Assembly: GCA_964035015.1 (NCBI GenBank)
Contig: OZ036013.1
Coordinates: forward strand, 8,862,666 to 8,926,665
Reading direction: 5' to 3'
Length of the DNA stretch: 64,000 nt
DNA from: Corallium rubrum
Lineage: Eukaryota; Cnidaria; Anthozoa; Scleralcyonacea; Coralliidae
Positions 1 through 11,486 of the stretch are shown here, one piece after another. The notes beneath the pieces are model-generated. The model searched no databases. It had not been told where the DNA came from and worked only from the letters and a program-made list of their open reading frames with translations. The stretch's first letter is position 1, and the number at the start of each line of letters is the position of its first letter. The position numbers and the translations under genes were made by a program.

Positions 1-1
1 A

Positions 2-2192
2 ACAGTACGTGAAATCGAACGTGTTAAAGAGATCGTTACCCCTAAATTACTGCTGGATGCACTCGCGTTAGACTTTAACGACCATACTGCCCTCGCAGAT
101 TCACCTGATAAGTGTTATTCACAAGAAGATAAAAGATTCATCGAGAAAGTCGAACGAGAAGTTCGTTACAGCGGTGGCCATTATGATGTTCCCCTTCCGT
201 TCAAAGATGAAAATATTTTTATGCCAAACAACAAGGTGCAAGCTATTAAACGAGCAAGTTTGCAGAAAAAGAAAATGTGGCAAGATCAGAAGTATCGACA
301 AGACTATATCGCGTTCGTAGAAGATGTTATTACTAAAGGCTACGCCGAAAAAGTCCCGGAACAACAGCCTTTAACCGACCTTGGGAAAGTGTGGTATATT
401 CCTCACCATGGTAGTTATCATCCCAAGAAGCCAGAAAAGATCCGTGTCGTTTTTGACTGTAGTTCCCGATTCCAAGGCATATGGCTTAATGATCAACTTC
501 TTCAGGGCCCGAACCTCACGAATACCTTGGTTGGCGTATTGACAAGATTTAGGGAAGATTCTATCGCTTTCATGGGGGACATTGAAGCTATGTTTCATCA
601 AGTACTAGTTTCCGTCGTCCAACGCGATTTTTTTCGATTCCTCTGGTGGCCTAATGGTGATCTAGACTCCAACATGGAAGAATATCGTATGGCTGTCCAT
701 CTTTTTGGTGCAGTTTCGTCCGCAAGCTGTTCAAATTTTGCTCTGAAGAAAACAGCAAGCGATAATGAAGCGACATTTGGCTCCTTGGTTGCCCAAACAA
801 TACATCAAAATTTTTACGTGGACGACTGTCTAAAATCTGTTGAATGTCCAACGTCTGCGATTGGATTGGTCGATGGTCTACACCACTCATGCACCAAAGG
901 GGAGTTTCGTTTGACCAAGTTTACCAGTAATTCGCGCGAAGTATTGGATTCAATACCAGAAGAGGAACGTTCCAAGGAACTGTAAAACCTGGATTTGAAG
1001 CAAGAAACACTTCCCATTGAGCGCGCTCTTGGCGTTCATTGGTGCATAGAGTCCGATACCTTAGAATTTCGTGTAACCATAAATAACAAGCCAGTCACCA
1101 GAAGGGGTATATTATTTGTTGTTTCATCGGTGTATGATCCTCTGGGTATCGTTGCGCCATTCGTATTGTCTGCTAAGAAAATATTGCAAGATCTTTGTCA
1201 AGAAGCGAAGCTGGATTTGGACGATGAAATTCCTAACGAATATCAAGTTCGATGGGCCAAGTGGTTCACTAGGTCATGCTGGTCGTGGTCACGTCCTTGC
1301 TACCTTAAGAGAGAAATATTGGATTGTAAGTACCAACTCGGCTGTCCGACACTTACTCTACATATGCGTTACCTGTCGACGCATTCGAGCACCACCAACC
1401 GAACAGAAAATGGCTGATCTCCCTAAAGAAAGAGTCAACTCCGCTCCACCGTTCACCTACGTGGGGGTCGACTATTTTGGCCCGTTCCTGATTAAAGAGC
1501 GACGGAAAGTATTGAAAAGATATGGAGCCCTTTTTACATGCCTCGCAAGTAGAGCCATTCATCTTGAAGTTTCTAATTCGCTCGATACCGACTCATTTCT
1601 TCACGCGTTACGACGCTTTATTGCACGACGAGGACCAATACAGCAGATCAGATGTGACAACGGGACAAATTTAATTGGAGCTAAGTCAGAAATCGACAAA
1701 GTCTTTGATGAAATGGATCATGCCGTAGTTCGAGACAAGATGCATCAACCTGGTATGGAATGGGTTTTCAATCCACCAACAGCGAGTCATATGGGTGGAG
1801 TATGGGAAAGGCAAATTAGAACGGTCCGTAAAATTTTGACAGCCATCCTTCACGAAAATGGAGAACAACTGGATGACGAGTCATTCCATACCGTATTATG
1901 CGAAGTAGAAACCATTGTCTGTTCAAGACCCATTAGCTTTCCATCCAGCGACCCAAATGATCTAAACCCAATATCGCCGAGCAACATACTAACAATGAAG
2001 GACCAATGTAATCTTGCCTCCACCTGGAGTATTTCAGCGCGCAGATCTGTATGCCCATCGTGCCGAGTTCAATATCTCGCGAATCTTTTTGGTCTCGCTG
2101 GAAAAGGGAGTATTTGCTATCGCTTCAGCAACGACAGAAATGGTCTAAGACGAAAAGGAACACGGCCGTTGGTCGATGGGCCGTGTAGTTGA
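2..2192 (+). pseudogene. BEL/Pao LTR retrotransposon pol remnant (RT, Pao/A17, integrase)
   Basis: This is the 3' half of a BEL/Pao polyprotein, open at the window start. Reverse transcriptase is visible at about 400-985, with a GDIEAMFHQV block (position ~580) and the catalytic FYVDDCL block (~815). An in-frame TAA at 983-985 interrupts the gene, and the same frame continues into a Pao/peptidase-A17-like region with SSVYDPLGIVAPFVL (~1126-1170). At about 1255-1290 the frame jumps straight to the integrase zinc-binding region (GHAGRGHVLATLREKYW) followed by an rve core (GVDYFGPF, RCDNGTN, HMGGVWERQIRTV) up to 2192. The expected RNase H/linker segment is missing, so an internal deletion accompanies the frameshift. 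In the family, this polyprotein copies the RNA genome and inserts the cDNA. Nonsense codon, deletion and frameshift show that this copy is dead. Family assignment is confident; exact subfamily is not. Confidence 0.88.
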
Positions 2193-2639
2193 AATAAAAC
2201 CGACGAGCAAGGCTTTGTGAGAAGCGTACATGCTAAAACAGCCACTACCAAGCTTCATCGACCTATCAGCAAACTGGTACTCTTGCTGGAAATCGAAGAA
2301 GACACTGAAGTACAATAACGTATTAAACGATAATTCCAATCGAGCAATATTGGAACAGCTTATATATAAATTAAATATTTTATCTTTACGCTTATTTTCT
2401 TTATTATTAAACGATGTCTTTACCATCGTTCAAAGGGTCGGGAATGTCGAAGTAGTTGATAGTGAGTGTAATTTATTCCTAGTTAATATTCAAGGTTATT
2501 CAAATTCAAAAGTATAAAGTTAGGGAGTGGGAATAATTAGGGAGAACGTCGAAGTTTTTAGCTAACAGCAAAGGTTAATCGTACAATCGAGCTAAAATAC
2601 ACGGAACGACGTATTAACGAGAACTACACCAGGTCACAA

Positions 2640-3200
2640 ATGTAAGTCGAACTTTTTTATCTAAACAAGTTGCAAAGTCATGTTTTGTAAATAGCGTTAC
2701 TGATTTTTTTGTAGTTTTTTGAACCGTATCATCAATTCATCGTGTTATCGTATTATCGTACATATCGTGACATCGTATTATCGTACCATCGTATGTATCG
2801 TATATCATATCTTATCGTGTAAAGAAATTATAGAGTTACATCAAAACGTATATACGCATCTCATTTATGACCTGTAGCGAATGGTTACATCGCAGCTACA
2901 CGATTGAAGGAGGTTTTCTAAAAAATAGCCTTTACCGAGTGTCGAAGGACATTGTTATGTCGAATGTTAACGGGATTTTATGAAATAATTAGACTCCAAA
3001 GCAGTTATCAAACAAACTTAGGAAGTACGTAATGGTTCATTGAACACACACGCAGACTTCTGCAAGCTTGTTTGAATAATTAGTCACATAAATAATTAGT
3101 ACCAGATATCATTACATCGTTGGGCATGCCTGTTGACGCAGTATCAATCCCACATTTTATGCTCAACGTTCAGTCTAATAAAGTGCGGACTCAACCAACA
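2640..3200 (+). repeat. Possible 3' LTR of the BEL/Pao element
   Basis: This stretch begins TGTAAG, ends in CCAACA, lies downstream of the integrase remnant and has AATAAAG near its end (about 3177), as expected of an LTR polyadenylation region. It also contains an internal run of CGTATTATCGTA-like short repeats (2735-2815). The 5' LTR is outside the window, so the boundaries cannot be confirmed. The 2193-2640 interval between has no recognisable gene. Confidence 0.35.
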
Positions 3201-3227
3201 GATTTTGATGATTTTGAATGGTTTATA

Positions 3228-3660
3228 AGAACTACTAGAAATACATGAATGCAAAACCCGCTTTTAATCTGGGTGGTGTGTGTGTGTGGGGGGGGGGGGG
3301 GGGGGGGGTTCAAAAAAGCATTTAGTAAACACCCACCCACCCACCCACCCATCCACCCACCCTGATTAAAATAAGCATACATAATATACAGCCAATATAA
3401 AAACAAACAGATATAAAAACAAATGACAATCCTCAAGATTCTATAATTTATGGATAAGATTACCAAACTGATTTAACATATCAAAGCAAAACTTAGATTT
3501 CATTGTTAAATTCTGTTTGTACAAAATATGTGTTTTGGAGGTTTCCAAATGGGATTATTTTTAACAAGTTTTAAATGGCTTCCCAATGCATACATGTTTT
3601 GCAAAGGCAGAAATAATAATATAATTAATATAAAATTCTGGTTGCACTTGTTCCAAAGCT
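3228..3660 (-). mobile_element. Helitron-like element fragment (copy D, 3' end)
   Basis: The segment starts with CTAGAAATACATGAATGCAA and continues through a G/C-run and a CCACCC repeat into sequence also found at 45571-46190 and, reversed, in 8963-11462. Read on the minus strand the element ends in CTAG followed by T. Only about 430 bp of the 3' part is present; it carries no coding sequence. Confidence 0.6.
3285..3362. repeat. Poly-G run and CCAC-type simple repeats
   Basis: A (GT)n tract runs into about 20 consecutive G residues, then after 20 bp a (CCAC)n tract. Both lie inside the Helitron-like fragment. The ORFs across it are low-complexity artefacts. Confidence 0.9.
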
Positions 3661-3889
3661 TCTTTTCGTGTTATTTTTTTTTTGAACTCTGTTTGTACTA
3701 ATGCCACAGCTTCGGGTAGAAGGATTAGAAATATGTAATCATTTCTTTGGTAGTAAAATTCATAGAAAAGAGATAAGTACAGTTGAAAATTTAATGAGGA
3801 AAAACCCTTGCACTAGACATTAAGCAGTCAAGTAAAATTCGTCACAGAAAACTAAATAGGATATTTATGCATCTTGTACTTGTTTTTGT

Positions 3890-6265
3890 TGCTTGCATTC
3901 GGCAGAATTTTACAAAGAATCGAATGCCGTTTACAGAATCTCCGTCTAAAGTGCAGAAAATATTTTGTTGGCAAATCACGGTGTCATTTGATGTGAGCCA
4001 ACAACGCGCGCTAAGTGACGATGATATTAAAAATATAAATAAATTACTTTGTTTACAGTTGAACATTCATTTCGTAGACTGGCCTATGCAGAATTTCACA
4101 AGGAATTTAATGCCGTTTACAGAATCTCCGTCTACCGTGCAAAAAATATTTTGTTGGTAAACCACCGTGTCATTTGATCTGACTCAACAAGCGCGCGCTA
4201 AGTGACGATGATATTAAAAAATATAAATAAATTACTTTGTTTACAGCTAAACATTCGCTTCGTAGACTGTCCTATGCAGAATTTTACAAGGAATTTAATG
4301 CTATTTACAGAATCTCCGTCTACCGTGCAGAAAATATTTTGTTGGCAAGTCAAAGTGTCATTTGATCTGACTCAACAAGCGCGCGCTAAGTGACGATGAT
4401 ATTAAAAAATATAAATAAATTACTTTGTTTACAGTTAAACATTCGCTTCGTAGACTGTCCTATGCAGAATGTTACAAGGAATTTAATGCTGTTTACAGAA
4501 TCTCCGTCTACCGTGCAGAAAATATTTTGTTGGCAAATCAAAGTGTCATTTGATCTGACTCAACAAGCGCGCGCTAAGTGACGATGATATTAAAAAATAT
4601 AAATAAATTACTTTGTTTACAGTTAAACATTCACTTCGTAGACTCTCCTATGCAGAATTTTACAAGGAATCTAATGCTGTTTACAGAATCTCCGTCTACC
4701 GTGCAGAAAATATTTTGTTGGCAAATCAAAGTGTCATTTGATCTGACTCAACAAGCGTGCGCTAAGTGACGATGATATTAAAAAATATAAATAAATTACT
4801 TTGTTTACAGTTAAACATTCACTTCGTAGACTCTCCTATGCAGAATTTTACAAGGAATCTAATGCCGTTTACAGAATCTCCATCTACCCTGCAGAAAATA
4901 TTTTGTTGGCAAACCACCGTGTCATTTGATCTGAGTCATCAAGCGCGCGCTAAGTGACGATGATATTAAAAAATATAAATAAATTACTTTGTTTACCGTT
5001 GAACATACGTTTCGTAGACTGTCCTATGGAGAATGTTACAAGGAATCTAATGCAATTTACAGAATCTCCGTCTACCGTGCAGAAAATATTTTGTTGGAAA
5101 ATCAAGGTGTCAATTCATCTTAGTCATCAAGCGCGAGCTAAGTGACGATGATATTAAAAAATATAAATAAATTACTTTATTTACAGTTGAACATTCGTTT
5201 CGTAGACTGTCCTATGGACAATTTTACAAGGAATTTAATGCCGTTTATAGAATCTCCATCTACCATGCAGAAAATATTTTATTGGCAAATCAAGGTGTCA
5301 TTTCATCTTAGTCATCAAGCGCAAGCTAAGTGACGATGATATTAAAAAATATAAATAAATTACTTTATTTACAGTTTAACATTCGTTTCGTAGACTGTCC
5401 TATGGAGAATTTTACAAGGAATTTAATGCGGTTTACAGAATCTCCATCTACCATGCAGAAAATATTTTGTTGGCAAATCAAGGTGTCATTTGATCTTAGC
5501 CATCAAGCGCGAGCTAAGTGACGATGATATTAAAAAATATAAATAAATTACTTTATTTACAGTTGAACATACATTTCGTAGACTGTCCTATACGGAACTT
5601 TACAAGGAATCTACTTCCGTTTACAGAATCTCCGTCTACCGTGCAGAAAACATTTTACTGGCAAACCACGGTGTCATTTGATCTGACTCAACAAGCGCGC
5701 TAAGTGACGATGATATTTAAAATATATAAATAAATTACTTTATTTACAGTTGAACATACGTTTCGTAGACTGTCCTATGTAGAATTTTACAAGGAATCTA
5801 ACAGCGTTTATAGAATCTCCGTCTACTGTGCAGAAAAATATTTTATTGGCAAACCACAGTGTCATTTGATCAGAGTCAACAAGCGCGCTAAGTGACGATG
5901 ATATTAAAAAATATAAATAACTTACTTTGTTTACAGTTAAACATTCGCTTCGTAGACTGTCCTATGCAGTATTTTACAAGGAATTCAATGCCGTTTACAG
6001 AATCTCCGTCTACCCTGGAGAAAATATTTTGTTGGCAAATCACGATGTCATTTGCTCTGATTCAACAAGCGCGCGCTAAGTGACGATGATATTAAAGAAT
6101 ATAAATAAATTACTTTGTTTACAGTTGAACATTCGTTTCGTAGGCTGTCCTATGCGGAATTTTACAAGGAATCGAATGCCGTTTACAGAATCTCCGCCTA
6201 CTGTGCAGAAAATATTTTTTTGGCAAATCACGGTGTTATTTGATCTGAGTCAACAAGCGCGCGTT
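3890..6265 (+). repeat. 188-bp satellite array, about 12.5 units
   Basis: Units start with GTGACGATGATATT at 4015, 4202, 4390, 4578, 4766, 4954, 5142, 5330, 5518, 5704, 5892 and 6080, giving a period of 186-188 bp. Each unit has a TTTACAG motif, CGTAGACTGTCC and ACAGAATCTCCGTCTACC blocks, and ends in AAGCGCGCGCTAA. Because 188 is not a multiple of three, each unit puts its 63-residue ORF in a new frame; these ORFs are repeat shadows and not genes. A diverged further unit is visible at about 6335-6400. Confidence 0.95.
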
Positions 6266-6284
6266 ACAAAATAGATGTTCAGAA

Positions 6285-7428
6285 AATTTAGAAAAATAAT
6301 GGATTTAGAATAATAATGACATATTTAATATCACTAGACGCAGAATTGTATAAGGAATCGAACGGTATATTTGGATTCGCTATCTACCGAACAGAAAATT
6401 ATTTAGATGGAGCGCGGCTTGTTTGTTATTAAATCTTAATAGATTATTAATATGGAGTGAATGATATTAAGTCTATTCAAGTCTAGCATTCTCAAAACAT
6501 AATTTTACTTGAAGAAATGTAGTTTCTACTAACGTAAATGTCCTAAACTATAGATGGTGAATGATTATTTTGTGTTAAAGTTGGACTGAACGAGTTAAAA
6601 GACCGGCGAAAGATTAGTCTTCGAAGCCAGACTGCTGATCGACCGCGCCCCCCTGGAAGCGCCATTGCGAAACATTGCTGAGCCGAATTGGCAGCTATCT
6701 TAATTGGCAGTGAATTGGCAGCTGGCGAATTGGCAGCTAACTTCACGGGTAACAGATTTCCGGTGTTGCATTTCCTTCGCTCAGAGCTCGTGAAGTACTT
6801 CATGACATATCATTATGAAGGTTTCATTTTAAAAAGGGATCATTCAGGATCATTTTAAGCCCAAGGGGGATAATTTTGGTCAAAACCTCACAGGTTCACA
6901 ACGAATCGAAGTGATCCGTCACCGGTGACGGATGAAAATAGGAGCTGGACCAGAATGAGTTAAATATATTATTTTTTTGCGGTCCGGTATCCATCTGATC
7001 CGCGCGCTCTGATTGGCTTAGTGAGCAGTCCGTATCACACGATACGGACCCCGTTACGGACCGCTGCGGATTTCAAAACACAAACAAAAAAAAGTTTATT
7101 TTTTTACATTCTGTCATTTAAAATCGATCGATTTTCATAACTATTTCGCTTGCCACAGAAAAAATATATGCAACAGAGAGCTACGGGGGTGCAAATGAGT
7201 TTTATTGTCGAAATGGCTTTGACAACTTCGTGTAAAAACAGCGAATTTTAAAAGAGTGCGAGAAAACTGTGAAAGAGCAAAATTTTAGCGAGCGACATTT
7301 ATAAAGTTTTAAAGTATTATAGCTCAACGACGTATGAAAACTGTTTAAAACAGTAGGCAAAACATACATAGACTTGTGAACACAATATTTTGAGTCAGTA
7401 AGTGAAACTATATAGAAGTATATATATA
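6285..7428. other. Non-coding interval with no gene recognised
   Basis: There is a cluster of GGCAGCT/AATTGGCAG repeats at 6680-6745 and a GTCACCGGTGAC palindrome at about 6917. I see no coding sequence I can support. Confidence 0.5.
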
Positions 7429-7431
7429 TAT

Positions 7432-7500
7432 ACTAGAAATACATGAATGCAACAACCCCTCGCCCGCTTTTATTAAATGCTTTTTTGTTTATTAAGTTTT
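7432..7500 (-). mobile_element. Helitron-like 3'-end fragment (copy E)
   Basis: A short copy of the CTAGAAATACATGAATGCAA terminus is followed by the shared CAACCCCTCGCCCGC block, directly next to a TATATA tract. It belongs to the same family as the copies at 3228, 11462, 41897 and 45571. Confidence 0.55.
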
Positions 7501-7569
7501 TTACTCAGAAATAGATTTTATTGTTCCCAGTACCCCACCATTTTTACCGCGTATGGCCCGTCCCCACAT

Positions 7570-7725
7570 GTATATAAACAAATAAATAAATAAACAAATA
7601 AACCAACGAACCAATGAACCAACGAACCAACGAACCAAACGAACCAACGAACCAACGAACCAACGAACCAACAAACCAACGAACCAACGACCGACCGACC
7701 GAACGAACGAACGAACGAACGAACG

Positions 7726-7803
<78 letters not shown>
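7570..7803. repeat. AACC/AACG and AATC microsatellites
   Basis: Tetranucleotide tracts (AAATA, CCAACGAA, CGAA, then about 20 copies of AATC) directly precede the LINE. The open frame running through them into the LINE ORF is fortuitous. Confidence 0.95.
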
Positions 7804-7806
<3 letters not shown>

Positions 7807-8830
7807 GCTCAGATAAAATGCTCATAAATACTAAGAAGACAAAGTCAATGGCAGTGGTAGGTAAACGTATACCGGCTAAATTAGGTTCTGATGCAAGTCA
7901 ACGTTTGAACCTCAAGATTGACAGTGCAACAATTAGCGATGTTACGTCTCATAAGTTATTAGGCGTGACATTGGACTCGGAGATGAGCTATGAGTCATAT
8001 GTTGAGGAACTCTCTAAAAAGATTGCCAAGCGCCTAGGACTGCTGAAGCATATTAGTCCATATTTAAAGCAGAGTCAACGAGAGATGTACTATACCAGTG
8101 TAGTAAAACCCACTATTATGTATGGAAGCATGGTGTGGGATAATAGTAGCCGAAATTGTACATTGAGAATTCTTAAACTTCAGAAAAGAGCTGCTAGGAT
8201 TATCCTTGGTGTGGATAAGAAGATGCCCTCAATTAATCTTTTCAACATGTTAAATTGGTTGCCATTTTATAAAGAAAGCATTATAAAGCGCAACACATTA
8301 GTTTACAAGAGGATAAACAGTAAATATTGTGTTCCGGAGTATTTACGCTCTTCGTTAGTACGAAATTGTGATCTTCATAATAAGGTCACCCGTCACAGTA
8401 GTCTTAATTTGGTGTGTGCAAAGTACAAGCGGGAAACAGAAGGAGGCCGCACCTTTGTCGTAAGGACTACCAAAGAATGGAATGCTTTAGACATTCCATT
8501 GCGCAGCCAAAAGTCCGTCGCTAAGTTTAAACGAATGTTTTATGCGCAATTGTTACAGGAACAAAAGACCACTATGCAATTATAAACTCCTATAATATTT
8601 TATTATGAACTATTTTAATGACTATCTTGATGACTTTTTAATGACTTATTGATTGATGTACGTTTTAGTATAATATTGTAGTTTGTTAATTAATTATTTT
8701 TGTATATATTTGTAATATAGTTTATGAGGGCCACTAATTTATCAGTAGCTCACGCTTACTGTCATGTGTTACCCTCGGTAAATAAAGTCAATGAAATGAA
8801 ATGAAATGAAATCAATCAATCAATCAATCA
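7804..8830 (+). mobile_element. 5'-truncated non-LTR retrotransposon (CR1/Jockey-like)
   Basis: The element holds the C-terminal part of a LINE ORF2, a 3'UTR, and a tail of GAAAT repeats that passes into AATC repeats (8790-8840). The same AATC microsatellite lies on both sides, so the element seems to have landed in a microsatellite, or its tail grew into one. Target duplications cannot be separated from the repeats. Confidence 0.75.
7818..8585 (+). pseudogene. LINE ORF2 C-terminal fragment (reverse transcriptase thumb and C-terminus)
   Basis: The frame encodes about 255 residues typical of the region after the RT catalytic motif in CR1/Jockey-type LINEs: MLINTKKTKSM, HKLLGVTLDSEMSYESYV, a VVKPTIMYGSMVW block, LKLQKRAARIILGV and a closing GRTFVVRTTKEWNALDIPL motif. 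The endonuclease, RT palm and FADD catalytic box are absent, as expected from 5' truncation on insertion. Within what remains there is no stop before 8583-8585. Coding capacity upstream is microsatellite only, so this fragment cannot be functional. Confidence 0.8.
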
Positions 8831-9095
8831 ATCGATCGATCGATCGATCAATACTCAGATCACAGAAATTTAATATAAATAAGTTTTCGTAAAATATTTC
8901 TTTGCTAAATATTTTAACTTTTTGCTAAATATTTTATGTGGTGTTTCCACAAAACTTATTTGTCCCCGAGCCCGGGCGTAGGGCCGAAGGCCCGGACCCG
9001 GTGAGGGTGCTAATCTCGACATGCGTGTAGTCCACTTTACACGCGTGTAGAAAAAGCGAGGGAGACGAAATCTGGGAAATAGTTTATTTATATAT

Positions 9096-9160
<65 letters not shown>

Positions 9161-9907
9161 TATATGTTTGGTACGGTGTCACACGGTAAGAATAGTTGAA
9201 CACTGGTGACTAGCGACGAAGAAAACTTTAAATCTGTCAGTATTTTGCTTTCGTTTAACGAAATGGAGCCTGTTCTACTTAAATAACAAAAGAGAGCAAC
9301 GAAGTCAACGAAGAAAAGGATACAAACAGCCGGTTTAATATATCTTGAAGCGAAACCAGAGAACCTGAAGAAACCAAACGCCGTATGGTAAACAAAACTC
9401 GATCTGAATTGCAGTGGTTGTGGTCACTCTGTGGTCAAATCATTTTAAAGTTATAAACGGTGGGATTCTTGTTGTCTTAATAACCTAAACAATATAGAGC
9501 TTCACGTCTTCGTGCTTTCCCTTTGCTTGTCCAAACCATAAGCCAGCTTAACTAAAGCTAAACTTAAAACTTCCTTTATAAGCTTATGTTGATATTATCC
9601 ATTGACTTTGCATATGGGCTTTGGTGATTTTTTTTGCTGTATTTCCAAATTTTCGACTGAAACGTGGTCTGTTTAATACTTCTTTCTGGGATCCGATTCT
9701 ACTGAATTGTTTTTATCTCAGATCGACTCTATTATAAATGTAATTTTGAGCTGTTAACTTTTAATTCTGTCTTTGCAAAACATGCATACATAGGGAAGCC
9801 ATAAGCCATTTAAGTGCTTGCTACTTTTGAATCCTAAAAACAATATATTTTTTACAACCAGATCTAAGTTTTGCTTTGATATGTTCAACTTTCATTAAAT
9901 CAGTTAG

Positions 9908-11270
9908 TCATTGCCGCCGAAGGCAGCTCACTAATCTTGACATGGGTTGCCTGTGTCTCATGTCGAGACCTCTTTGCCGAGTTATGTAATAGTCAACGAA
10001 ATCTTTAAGAGTTTATTTGTTGACCGTTTTATGACGTTTTGTGACGTAGCGTTTCTTCCTACAACACGCCAGAAGGATTTGCTCTGATAAATTGTATGTA
10101 CGTTTGAATTTGTCAACACCACGACGGCGATGAATTTCTGAACTGGCCATGCCACGACAAGCCGACGTGCTGGTCGAATGTTCAGTGTTCCAATTTCAGG
10201 GAGGAGAGATTATCATGTCGAGGTAAGATATCAATTTCTACAACTGACAACAAACTGTGTTTTTTGGTAGGAGATTTCACAGTTGTTTTCTTCTATCTTT
10301 AGGTGTATATTGCCAATTGGTGTGGGTTCATTGTGTTTGTGCTGATCACCATTCTGATCAGGATCAGACGCTACTATACTATCTGCGTGTGTGTATTCTG
10401 ACTTACACAAGTTCTACAAAACAATCTGATGGGCTCAATGGTACATTGCTCTATAATTTTGTCATAGCTCTAGATTTGTCAAAACATATTAAGCACTTGG
10501 AATTGCATTGGCAGTTTTGCCACAGCATTAGAGCAAGAGACATGATTATTTAATATTTGTATATTAATTGTGATATCAAGTCAAGCGTTAAGTTATAGTA
10601 ACTTGTAGTTTTCAATTATATAATTAAAAAATATAGAAGAGATGTGTAAATACTCTGGCTTGTAATTAATTTTACATTTTTGGACTTCCCAGTCTTCTTC
10701 GCAGGTAATTCTGTGGGCTCTTACGGTGAAAAGGTGAGAAAAAATTGGATGGAGTGGGCAATCTTAGGTGGAGTGGGCAATCTTGTGTGGAGCGGACAAT
10801 CTCGAGTGGAGCAGGCAATCTTGGGTGGAGTGGGCAATCTTGGGTGGAGTGGGCAATCTCGGGTGGAGTGGGCAATCTCGGGTGGAGTGGGCAATCTCCG
10901 GTGGAGTGGGCAATCTCGGGTGGGAGTGGGCAATCTCGGGTGGAGTGGAGTGGGCAATCTTGGGTGGAGTGGACCATCTTGGGTGGAGTGGGTAATCTTG
11001 GGTGGAGTGGGCAATTTTGGGCGGAGTTGGCAATCTCGGGTGGAGTGGGCAATATCGGATGGAGTGGGTAATCTCAGGTGGAGTAGGAAATCTTGGATGG
11101 AGGGGACAGTCTTGAGTGATGTGAGCAATCTTGAGTGGTGTGGGTAATCTTGGGTGGAGTGGGCAAGAGGGGTGTCCCATTGGTCACGGACTGCAGATAT
11201 TTGCCTGTGGAGTAGGGTAAAGGTTTTGTCCCTTTCGTGGCAGCACTTCACTTGCGGTAGTAACTTCTAG
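9908..11270 (+). mobile_element. Nested Helitron-like insertion inside copy C
   Basis: Compared with the uninterrupted copy at 3228-3660, the extra sequence starts TCATTGCCGCCGAAGGCAGC and ends AACTTCTAG. Removing it restores the alignment across AATCAGTTAG and TCTTATAG. It carries the GGGTGGAGTGGGCAATCT minisatellite and no credible gene. Start TC and end CTAG again suit a Helitron. Confidence 0.5.
10745..11165. repeat. 18-bp minisatellite (GGGTGGAGTGGGCAATCT)
   Basis: About 22 imperfect copies of an 18-bp unit are present. Since 18 is a multiple of three, all frames stay open on both strands and give WSGQSRVEWAI-type or STQDCPLHPRL-type repeat ORFs that are not genes. Confidence 0.95.
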
Positions 11271-11486
11271 TCTTATAGTCCATAAATTCTGTAATTATCT
11301 CGAAGATTATCATTTGTTTTAAAATCTGTTTGTTTTTATATTGGTTGTATATCAGGAGTGCTGCTTATTTTAAATCAGGGTGGGTGCGTGGGTGGGTGGG
11401 GGTGTTTCAAAGAACCATTTAATAAAAGCGGGCGAGGGGTTGTTGCATTCATGTATTTCTAGTATTACATTATTCCAAGCTAAGAA

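Larger units (their letters stand above)
8963..11462 (+). mobile_element. Helitron-like non-autonomous element (copy C), with nested insertion
   Basis: The copy begins TCCCCGAGCCCGGGCG and ends TTTCTAG followed by T, the 5'-TC...CTAG-3' termini expected of Helitrons. Its 5' 940 bp align with the reverse complement of 45571-46895, and its 3' 190 bp with 3228-3440 reversed. Between them lies a second insertion (9908-11270). No Rep/helicase coding is present. It contains a TTTA microsatellite at 9086-9158. The usual GC-rich hairpin just before CTAG is not obvious, so class membership is an inference. Confidence 0.6.

Noticed and set aside
3890-6265. CRISPR-like array
   Set aside because: The repeat is continuous with no unique spacers, and the context is a eukaryotic genome.
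4202-6274. Chain of 63-aa ORFs with overlapping stop and start, looking like a polycistron
   Set aside because: They are frames of the 188-bp satellite; most begin at GTG and change phase each unit.
7614-7803. N-terminal extension of the LINE ORF
   Set aside because: It translates only the microsatellite (Asn/Gln/Ser/Ile repeats).
10672-11251. Long repeat-rich ORFs on both strands
   Set aside because: Produced by an 18-bp minisatellite with no stops.
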